A program made the translations under genes and the position numbers. The notes beneath the pieces were generated by a model, which was not told the origin of the DNA, searched no databases, and worked only from the letters and a program-made list of their open reading frames with translations. DNA of 23,848 nt from CALJTV01 sp034435835 (GTDB lineage Bacteria; Chloroflexota; Dehalococcoidia; GIF9; UBA5629): assembly GCA_034435835.1 (NCBI GenBank), contig DAOTWF010000020.1:1-23848 (forward strand). The letters run 5' to 3'. This document shows, piece by piece, positions 7,816 to 12,668 of this stretch. Every line of letters begins with the position of its first letter. Position 1 is the stretch's first letter.

Positions 7816-8112
7816 TTATTTCACCTTTCTGGCTAAGATGTCGCTTTCTCTTAGGATAATCAGCTCCTCATCATCCTCTTTTATTTCAGTGCCTCCGTAT
7901 TTGGCATAGATAACGATGTCACCTACTTTTATATCCATAGCTATTCTTTTGCCGTCATCAGTAAGCCTGCCGGGACCAACCGCAATAACCTCCCCCTCTT
8001 GCGGTTTCTCCTTGGCGGTGTCCGGCAGGACTATGCCGCCTTTTGTGACCTCCTCTTTAGGTTTGGGTTTGACTACTACCCTGTCACCTAACGGTTCAAG
8101 TTTCGTTGCCAT
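7816..8112 (-). CDS. groES: Co-chaperonin GroES (10 kDa)
   Basis: This is a 98-residue co-chaperonin that caps GroEL as a heptamer. It has the standard start EPLGDRVVVKPKPKEE, the mobile loop TKGGIVLPDTA (about 23-33) that contacts the GroEL apical domain, and the late GDIVIYAKYGGTEIK segment. Length is normal. ATG 8112 is preceded by GGAGG at good spacing. It is the first gene of the groES-groEL operon, directly behind a sigma70-type promoter and the CIRCE operator, so repression by HrcA and heat induction are expected. hrcA itself is not in this window. Confidence 0.98.
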   Translation of the reverse strand: MATKLEPLGDRVVVKPKPKEEVTKGGIVLPDTAKEKPQEGEVIAVGPGRLTDDGKRIAMDIKVGDIVIYAKYGGTEIKEDDEELIILRESDILARKVK

Positions 8113-8140
8113 TTCGCCTACCTCCTTCCAGTTGTTATTT

Positions 8141-8167
8141 TTAGCACTCTGTGCATTAGACTGCTAA
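8141..8167 (-). promoter_or_regulatory. CIRCE operator (HrcA site) of groES-groEL
   Basis: TTAGCACTC (8141-8149) is separated by 9 nt from GACTGCTAA (8159-8167). This is the CIRCE inverted repeat with a single deviation, C for G at the third base of the right arm. It lies just downstream of the -10 box, covering the expected transcription start of groES. HrcA binding is established for this element in many bacteria and inferred here. Confidence 0.92.
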
Positions 8168-8169
8168 TT

Positions 8170-8198
8170 ATTTTAACACAGGTTGTGAGGCTTGTAAA
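8170..8198 (-). promoter_or_regulatory. groES-groEL promoter
   Basis: On the minus strand, TTTACA (8198-8193) and TAAAAT (8175-8170) are separated by 17 bp. The CIRCE element begins 2 nt after the -10 box, so a bound repressor would block transcription start. Confidence 0.85.
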
Positions 8199-8230
8199 GA
8201 GGTTGTGGCTGTTTGTGAGGCTATGGCTAG

Positions 8231-8830
8231 TCATAGTAGCCTTTTTATCCTTGCGATCAGCTCATCAAACTTTTGCCCGTAGATCCTGTCGTGTTCTATT
8301 AAGAAGTTTCTCCACTGAGGGCTGGTGCGTGCTGTTGCCTCTACCGAGCCCTCTACATCTACTGAGATATTCCTGTTGTTGCTCTGCCTCAGCACTTGCT
8401 TGGCAGCCATTTCGACCTGTTGCTGAATGCTCCGCTTGATATTGTTAAACGCCCTTTCCTTTTCCTGTTGATATTGCAAACGAAGTGACTCAAGCATTTT
8501 CAAGCCATGCTCTAGGTCGGGGTATCTACTGTGTTCTTTGATGGTTTCGCAACCGAGTAACGCGCTTCGACAGTGTTCGAAATCGGCTTGATTGCCGGTG
8601 AGCGTGATGGCGTTAAGCAGTCTGCGCTGTGCTTCTCTGACAATTGATTCGTGTCCTTGTTCTTTATATTTTTTTAGTTCCAGCCATAGACTGTTCACAT
8701 CGATCTTGTTGGTGAAGTAGCCAGCTAGCAGTTGGGTCAGCTTCTCGGAGACTTTTAACTTTTCTTTCTCGGCGGGTGATAGATCACCGATCCTGGCTAA
8801 CTTTTCTTTGGCTAAAGGCGATAGTTCCAT
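8231..8830 (-). CDS. Unknown 199-residue helical protein in the heat-shock region
   Basis: I do not recognise this protein. It is soluble, highly charged and predicted mainly helical, with a coiled-coil-prone centre (about 110-145: Gln/Glu/Lys-rich, around YQQEKERAFNNIKRSIQQQ). It has no signal peptide, membrane segment or metal motif. The N-terminus reads MELSPLAKEKLARIGDLSPA and the C-terminus FDELIARIKRLL. The gene is intact with a perfect AGGAGG before ATG 8830. That ribosome binding site is partly enclosed by a 6-bp inverted repeat (TTGACC/GGTCAA, 8833-8849), which could slow translation at low temperature. It lies directly after the hspR and dnaJ remnants and before groES, as the last gene of the CIRCE-type operon. 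A chaperone-related role is only inference from location. Confidence 0.75.
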   Translation of the reverse strand: MELSPLAKEKLARIGDLSPAEKEKLKVSEKLTQLLAGYFTNKIDVNSLWLELKKYKEQGHESIVREAQRRLLNAITLTGNQADFEHCRSALLGCETIKEHSRYPDLEHGLKMLESLRLQYQQEKERAFNNIKRSIQQQVEMAAKQVLRQSNNRNISVDVEGSVEATARTSPQWRNFLIEHDRIYGQKFDELIARIKRLL

Positions 8831-8852
8831 AGTTGACCTCCTGGGTCAATAG

Positions 8853-9003
8853 TTACCTGAGATTGGGGAAACAGGATTGATCGTACTGCTCTTTGTTTTC
8901 TTCTCTTTGTGATTTCACATATTTGTCCGTATTGCGCAGTAGCCCCCCAAGACTCCGATATGCAAAAATGCTGTGGGTGTGTTGCTTGACTAGCAAGCAT
9001 CAC
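8853..9003 (-). pseudogene. hspR: Decayed hspR (MerR-type heat-shock repressor)
   Basis: This stretch follows the dnaJ remnant by 7 nt, the usual place for hspR. Across three frames it keeps family landmarks in the right order: VMLASQATHPQ; the HPQ-x5-E-x2-G spacing (HPQHFCISESWG against the HPQTLRxYExxG pattern I recall for HspR); then GLLR after a +1 slip at a run of six G; then IRTN after another slip; then SQREE. Several slips and lost residues mean no full protein can be made, and only about the first half of an HspR is represented. The call rests on short motif matches and on position. Confidence 0.55.
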
Positions 9004-9010
9004 TGAAAAA

Positions 9011-9758
9011 TTATGTTTTCGCTCGTTCAGCTTGCTTTTCTTTCTGCACTTTGTCGAATTCTCTCAATAGTTCCTTCTCTTTCTGGCCCAGGTTTTGTGG
9101 GGTCACCACTTTAACTCTTATAATAGATCACCTTTACCTTTTCCTTCAGAACTGGGGAGCCCCTAACTGGGTATCTGCAGGACTGTGTCTGCCTGGATTC
9201 CCTCAGGGATGTCAACTCGAACAGGGCTGTATAATCCTGCTATTTCAATCCTGTTACCCAGTGCGACCTGTACAAAAGAAATCTCCTGAGTCGTATAAAT
9301 ATCATCGCCATGCTTTTCGAAGCTGGGATGTTTTTTGAGCTTCACTACCACATAAAGGTCTCCAGGGATTGCCCCGTTTCCCCCTGGTGCACCTTCGCCT
9401 CGTATTTTTATGACATAGCCGTCATCGGCCCCTTGGGACACTCTGATTTCAATCTCCTTACTTTCGTAGATAAGGCCTCTGCCCCGGCGTTTCGGACATA
9501 CAGTGATCTGTTGGAAAATACTGTAGCCAGACCGCCGTTCAAAAATGATCTGCCCGGTGCCCTTACACTGGTCGCAAGTAATAGGTCCCTGTGGACTAGC
9601 ACCATTGCCCAGGCAAAGGTTGCATGGTCGTGTGTTGTGGACCTCAATCTGTTTATTTGCGCCAGTTTTGTAGCTAACGAGCGATAGGCACGTTTAATGG
9701 TCGCCTCGTCGGCGTCTCCATCTATGCCTAGTGTCTCGCAATAGTCATGCTTTGTCAT
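9011..9758 (-). pseudogene. dnaJ: Decayed dnaJ (Hsp40)
   Basis: The ATG at 9758 opens a clear J-domain (MTKHDYCETLGIDGDADEAT then IKRAYRSLA), which stops about residue 30, before the HPD motif. The sequence then resumes in another frame at GANKQIEV in C-terminal domain I, so roughly 100 codons, including HPD, the rest of the J-domain and the G/F linker, are missing. Two zinc motifs follow (CNLCLGNG, CDQCKGTG), a third is damaged (CPKRRGRG, Cys to Arg) and the fourth is gone. C-terminal domain II reads well (KIRGEGAPGGNG, GDLYVVVKLKKHPSFE) to a premature TAG at 9163-9165. After a further slip near 9118-9130 the natural tail RVKVVTPQNLGQKEKELL continues to TAA at 9011. The deletion, nonsense codon and frameshifts together rule out function as DnaJ. 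Confidence 0.93.
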
Positions 9759-9762
9759 GGCG

Positions 9763-9915
9763 CTACACTGATTGCCAGGTTATTCCATTCCATATCCTGA
9801 GGAGCTTGCCGCACCTAGAGCATATGACTTGGACTGCCCCATTGGTAGCCTGCTCGCGGCAGCGTACTAGGCGGCGACAATTGGAGCAATAAATCTTTTT
9901 AACACAGATCTTCAT
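9763..9915 (-). CDS. 50-residue zinc-ribbon protein
   Basis: This small protein begins MKICVKKIYCSNCRRLVRC and ends GKLLRIWNGITWQSV. Two cysteine pairs, C10-x2-C13 (YCSNC) and C32-x2-C35 (ICSRCG), separated by 18 residues form a zinc-ribbon pattern; C4 and C19 are extra. The rest is Arg/Lys-rich, so nucleic-acid binding is possible. It looks distantly like phage Mu Com-type zinc ribbons, but I cannot claim homology. GAGGT lies 8 nt before ATG 9915. The stop is 4 nt before the old dnaJ start codon, showing former translational coupling. It follows the YkgJ-type gene by 89 nt. Confidence 0.7.
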   Translation of the reverse strand: MKICVKKIYCSNCRRLVRCREQATNGAVQVICSRCGKLLRIWNGITWQSV

Positions 9916-10004
9916 TTTTGTTACCTCTGCAATATTGACATCTACTCGTCATCCTGCTGAAAGGGTGAAACGCTGTTTGTTTCCCTCATGCACAATTCTG
10001 CAAA

Positions 10005-10487
10005 CTAACACTGACAAAGTGAGCTAAGGAACGAGTGAAATCGGAGCAGGTCTTCAGTGTTGCCCTTCAAGTTGCCCTCTTGATCCACACTTAGCTTCCA
10101 GAGCTGTGCTAGGCCTGTTTGGCATTCTTTTCTGTACAGGCTCGGTGTCCAATCACGGCAGGCGGATGGTTTGAAGGGATGGATCTGACATACGGCTATT
10201 CTCTCGTTTACCTGCTTGAGGAAGATGCAAGCACCATTCTCTTGACGGAGTAGAAACTGTTCCTCGCCGAAGTAGCGACTATCTAGGTAATTGGCAGCAA
10301 ATTCCTGCCAGGTGATACCGATGCTATCGGCTATGCTCCTTACTTCGACAAGGTCAATACGTGGTTGGTAACGGCGACAACATACCCCGCAACGGAAGCA
10401 GGGTAAGGTATAAAGCACCTGATAGCCAGGTGCCTCTTCGGTAGTAATATGAGTTTCTGTATAATTCTTGTCTATCAGTGTTGCCAT
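10005..10487 (-). CDS. YkgJ-family cysteine-cluster protein
   Basis: This 160-residue protein is of the YkgJ/UPF0153 type, proposed to bind a metal or Fe-S cluster through conserved cysteines. The signature C30-F-R-C33-G-V-C36-C37 (the CxxCxxCC motif) is followed by C87 in NGACIFL, C100 in the AVCQIHPFKPSAC segment, C110 and C122, matching the family order. Family function is not established. It is cytoplasmic with no signal peptide. The ribosome binding site before ATG 10487 is weak (GGACAGT). It is the third intact gene of the minus-strand operon behind the CIRCE-like site, 70 nt after the FmdB gene. The final residues SLCQC add two more cysteines. Confidence 0.85.
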   Translation of the reverse strand: MATLIDKNYTETHITTEEAPGYQVLYTLPCFRCGVCCRRYQPRIDLVEVRSIADSIGITWQEFAANYLDSRYFGEEQFLLRQENGACIFLKQVNERIAVCQIHPFKPSACRDWTPSLYRKECQTGLAQLWKLSVDQEGNLKGNTEDLLRFHSFLSSLCQC

Positions 10488-10557
10488 ATTGACTGTCCAG
10501 TGTCCGATGATGGAAGGCCACAGAGCGGCCGTGTCTTTTTAGTTCGCGACGTCGTTC

Positions 10558-10767
10558 CTATTTGCTTGTTGTTTTGCCTCTACCTCTAAAGGGCGCCTTG
10601 CTCGGTGGCCTGATATAAAAGTCCACCTTTGCGGCACAGCAGGATATTAGTTTTTCTCCTCTTTCACCACAGGAGGGGCAGAAGCCAGGAGAGTCACATT
10701 GACTGAGCGGACGCATTAGCTCGAATTCCCTGTCGCATTTTGGGCAGTAATACTCATAAATCGGCAT
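10558..10767 (-). CDS. FmdB-family zinc-ribbon protein
   Basis: This 69-residue protein starts MPIYEYYCPKCDREFELMRP, the hallmark of the FmdB/CxxC_CxxC_SSSS family. The cysteine pairs are C8-x2-C11 and C30-x2-C33 (FCPSCG), with a late C43-C44 pair. The tail is basic (RPPSKAPFRGRGKTTSK). FmdB-like proteins are called putative regulators, but their role is unproven. A perfect AGGAGG sits 4 nt before ATG 10767. A 7-bp perfect inverted repeat (TAAATCG at 10757-10763, CGATTTA at 10778-10784) encloses both ribosome binding site and start codon, a possible translational switch. It is second in the operon, 23 nt after the RING-like gene. Confidence 0.9.
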   Translation of the reverse strand: MPIYEYYCPKCDREFELMRPLSQCDSPGFCPSCGERGEKLISCCAAKVDFYIRPPSKAPFRGRGKTTSK

Positions 10768-10790
10768 GGCACCTCCTCGATTTACTTGAC

Positions 10791-11015
10791 TTAAGCCACC
10801 TGTTTCCCAAGAGGCTGTAAGTCCTTTTCTTTACCTATTTCCTTACCTAATGGTGCGAAATCGCCGTCCAGATCTACAGTACCGATGGTGAATGACGGCT
10901 TGTGTGCCTCGAGTACGTGTTTTTCCCAACACCAGCTGTGGACAAGGCCACCACAAGAACAACGGAATACAGTTCTACCAATATAGAATGGTGTGCCACA
11001 AACCCTGCAATTCAT
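10791..11015 (-). CDS. Small RING/zinc-finger-like protein, first gene of the CIRCE-type operon
   Basis: This is a 74-residue protein with a dense metal-binding pattern in its first half: C3-x2-C6, C19-x-C21, H26-x2-C29, H33 and H38, which could hold two zinc ions in a RING-like or treble-clef cross-brace arrangement. The second half (SFTIGTVDLDGDFAPLGKEI onward) is polar and probably disordered. I do not recognise a named family. ATG 11015 is preceded by GGAGGGGAGAAGG, a purine-rich ribosome binding site. The promoter and CIRCE-like repeat lie 59-121 nt upstream, so this gene leads the operon with FmdB, the YkgJ type, the 50-residue ribbon, the dnaJ and hspR remnants and the 199-residue gene. 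Confidence 0.8.
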   Translation of the reverse strand: MNCRVCGTPFYIGRTVFRCSCGGLVHSWCWEKHVLEAHKPSFTIGTVDLDGDFAPLGKEIGKEKDLQPLGKQVA

Positions 11016-11073
11016 ACCTACCTTCTCCCCTCCTTTTTGTTGGTAGATATCCTCGCAGCCGTTTACAACTACA

Positions 11074-11106
11074 AAATTAGCAGTCTGAAGTGGCGACTGC
11101 TAATTT
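11074..11106 (-). promoter_or_regulatory. CIRCE-like operator upstream of the small zinc-protein operon
   Basis: This is a perfect inverted repeat: TTAGCAGTC (11077-11085), 9-nt spacer, GACTGCTAA (11095-11103), extended by AAA and TTT to 12-bp arms. Spacer length and arm sequence match CIRCE except C to G at the seventh base of the left arm and the mirror change on the right. The right arm is identical to that of the groES CIRCE. It starts a few nt after the -10 box, exactly as at groES, so HrcA control is the natural inference. Confidence 0.75.
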
Positions 11107-11107
11107 A

Positions 11108-11136
11108 ATTATAGCAATAGTTTGTTTGAAAATCAA
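11108..11136 (-). promoter_or_regulatory. Promoter of the small zinc-protein/dnaJ-remnant operon
   Basis: On the minus strand, TTGATT (11136-11131) and a perfect TATAAT (11113-11108) are spaced by 17 bp. The CIRCE-like core begins 4 nt downstream of the -10 box. The layout copies the groES promoter. Confidence 0.82.
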
Positions 11137-11217
11137 GAGTTTTACTGTATTGCAGTTTTATAGTAACCGAGTGTGCTATATTTGCCTATCCGACAAATTC
11201 TTACGGGCGCGTGTTGA

Positions 11218-11247
11218 TTGTACATTTTACACGGTAACGTGTAAAAT
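11218..11247 (+). promoter_or_regulatory. Promoter overlapped by a perfect 24-bp palindrome (xre operator)
   Basis: The palindrome ATTTTACACG (11224-11233), GTAA, CGTGTAAAAT (11238-11247) has perfect 10-bp arms. It contains the probable -10 box TAAAAT (11242-11247); TTGTAC (11218-11223) is an 18-bp-spaced -35 candidate. ATG 11257 follows 9 nt after the -10 box. A repressor bound here would block RNA polymerase, so self-repression by the Xre protein encoded next is likely. Confidence 0.75.
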
Positions 11248-11256
11248 ATAGCTGTG

Positions 11257-11481
11257 ATGGCTAAAAGAAAACAGTGTGTTAGCTGGAATAAAAATAGCAT
11301 TCGTGCATTGCGGCGTCACATGGGACTTACTCAGGTTGAACTGGCTAGACTTCTTGGTATTAGGCAGCAGACGGTGAGCGAGTGGGAGAGTGGCGTTTAT
11401 AAACCAAGGGGGGCTACAATCACGCTGCTCAATATCGTGGCGGATCGTTCTGGATTCAGATATCAGGTCAGAAAGGAGTAG
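11257..11481 (+). CDS. Small Xre-family HTH transcriptional regulator
   Basis: This 74-residue protein is essentially a single Cro/CI-type helix-turn-helix. Residues about 14-60 hold RALRRHMGLTQVELARLLGI followed by RQQTVSEWESGVYKP, with the recognition helix at QQTVSEWESG. It has no sensor or dimer domain beyond a short tail. A GTG at 11254 is also possible, but ATG 11257 fits the 9-nt gap to the -10 box and the lack of a Shine-Dalgarno sequence. The palindrome just upstream is the likely operator. The DUF72 gene follows after 6 nt with an AAAGGAG site, so the regulator probably also controls DUF72, DUF488 and perhaps DUF2851. It is not a recognisable toxin-antitoxin antitoxin, since no toxin is adjacent. 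Confidence 0.9.
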   Translation: MAKRKQCVSWNKNSIRALRRHMGLTQVELARLLGIRQQTVSEWESGVYKPRGATITLLNIVADRSGFRYQVRKE

Positions 11482-11487
11482 CATGTA

Positions 11488-12204
11488 ATGGGGCGAGTAA
11501 GGGTAGGATGTTGTGGTTTCCCAAAAGAGAGAAGGCAGTATTTCTCAGTTTTTAATCTTGTTGAAGTGCAGCAGACCTTCTATAGGCCTCCTGTGGTGGA
11601 GACTGCGTTAAAGTGGCGGCAAGAGGCGCCGGCAGATTTTGAGTTCACTGTTAAGGCGTGGCAACTAATCACTCACCCACCATCGAGCCCCACGTATCGT
11701 AGACTTGGCTGGAAAGTTTCACCTGAAGAGGTGCAGCAATACGGGTTTTTTCGTCCCACCCCCGAAGTTTTGAGGGCTTGGAAGAAAACCAAAGAGATTG
11801 CTCTGGTTCTTGGTGCCCGAGTGGTGGTCTTTCAGACTCCGGCATCCTTTGTGGACTCCGTACAAAACATCGAAAACATGCGACTTTTCTTCAAAAAGCT
11901 GGGGCAAGAGGGGTTTCTTTTCGTTTGGGAGCCGAGGGGGAACTGGAGCGATAAAAGCGTGAGTTCTTTGTGTCAGGAATTGAGGCTTACCCACTGTGTT
12001 GACCCCTTGGAAAGACTGCCGTTGTGTGGCGAGTTGAAATACTTCAGGCTCCACGGGGGTTCCAATTACAGGCACAAATACACGGATAAGGAACTGTGCC
12101 GTTTGAGTGGACTGGTAGATACTGAGGCTGAGGCATATATATTGTTCAACAACATTGAAATGTATGATGATGCATTGCGATTTAAGAATCTTCTAAAACA
12201 GTAA
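11488..12204 (+). CDS. DUF72 family protein (YecE-like)
   Basis: This 238-residue protein belongs to the DUF72/COG1801 family, TIM-barrel-like proteins of unknown activity. Typical segments are VRVGCCGFPKERRQYFSVFN at the start, VEVQQTFYRPP with the conserved Tyr-Arg-Pro, DFEFTVKAWQLITH, a central VVVFQTPASF strand, FVWEPRG, and YFRLHGGSNYRHKYT near residue 190. It is cytoplasmic with no signal peptide. AAAGGAG lies 9 nt before ATG 11488. Its stop overlaps the DUF488 start by one base (TAATG), indicating translational coupling. DUF72 and DUF488 genes often sit together, which suggests a shared pathway, but neither reaction is known. Confidence 0.9.
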   Translation: MGRVRVGCCGFPKERRQYFSVFNLVEVQQTFYRPPVVETALKWRQEAPADFEFTVKAWQLITHPPSSPTYRRLGWKVSPEEVQQYGFFRPTPEVLRAWKKTKEIALVLGARVVVFQTPASFVDSVQNIENMRLFFKKLGQEGFLFVWEPRGNWSDKSVSSLCQELRLTHCVDPLERLPLCGELKYFRLHGGSNYRHKYTDKELCRLSGLVDTEAEAYILFNNIEMYDDALRFKNLLKQ

Positions 12205-12617
12205 TGGATTCTCACCGTAAACTAATTTACAGTCTGGGGACGAGCACCCGTTCTAGGGACGAGTTTATCAGGTTGCTCAATCGGTATGGGATTGAGCTTG
12301 TGGTCGATGTGCGGCGTTTTCCTGTCAGTCGGCTTGAGCACTTCAATCAGCAAGAGTTCGCTGGGTTATTGTCTAGAATGGGGATTAGCTATTTGTACTT
12401 AGGGGATAAGCTTGGAGGCTATAGAAAAGGTGGTTACTTGGCTTTTACCGGTACTGAAGAGTTTATCAAAGGTTTGGAGGCGCTTGAAGCTATTGTTTTG
12501 GGGAGAGTGGCTGCTATTGTGTGTGCAGAAAGGTTGCCTTGGCGGTGTCACCGTAGGTTTATTGCTGCAGAACTCGGGAAGCGAGGTTGGGAGGTGACAC
12601 ACATTATTGACGGGTAG
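12204..12617 (+). CDS. DUF488 family protein
   Basis: This 137-residue protein is of the DUF488 family. Conserved-looking motifs are SLGTSTR (10-16), VVDVRRFPVSR (33-43), YLGDKLGGYRKGGY (65-78), IVCAE with C107, and RCHRRFI with C115-H116-R117. The last two could form a catalytic or metal site, but that is inference. It begins at ATG 12204 inside the DUF72 stop (TAATG), with no Shine-Dalgarno sequence of its own, so translation probably depends on readthrough of ribosomes from DUF72. It is the third gene of the Xre-led cluster. The function is unknown. Confidence 0.9.
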   Translation: MDSHRKLIYSLGTSTRSRDEFIRLLNRYGIELVVDVRRFPVSRLEHFNQQEFAGLLSRMGISYLYLGDKLGGYRKGGYLAFTGTEEFIKGLEALEAIVLGRVAAIVCAERLPWRCHRRFIAAELGKRGWEVTHIIDG

Positions 12618-12627
12618 CTGCAGATGC

Positions 12628-12656
12628 TTGAGGAAGATTCACCAGCGGTCTAGATA
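12628..12656 (+). promoter_or_regulatory. Possible promoter of the DUF2851 gene
   Basis: TTGAGG (12628-12633) and TAGATA (12651-12656) are spaced by 17 bp, with ATG 12669 following 12 nt later. A GGA just before the start gives only a weak ribosome binding site. This resembles the leaderless promoters elsewhere in the window but matches consensus less well. Confidence 0.4.
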
Positions 12657-12668
12657 GGCAGGACATTC

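Noticed and set aside
8812..9003. 63-codon minus-strand frame as an intact gene
   Set aside because: It is one frame of the hspR remnant running into the start of the 199-residue gene; the family motifs switch frames within it.
9310..9687. 125-codon plus-strand reading frame
   Set aside because: It is antisense to the dnaJ remnant, whose DnaJ motifs explain the sequence.
10505..10545. GGCC...GGCC hairpin followed by TTTTT between FmdB and YkgJ genes
   Set aside because: The stem is only about 4 bp and the T-run lies on the strand opposite to transcription, so it is not a credible terminator.
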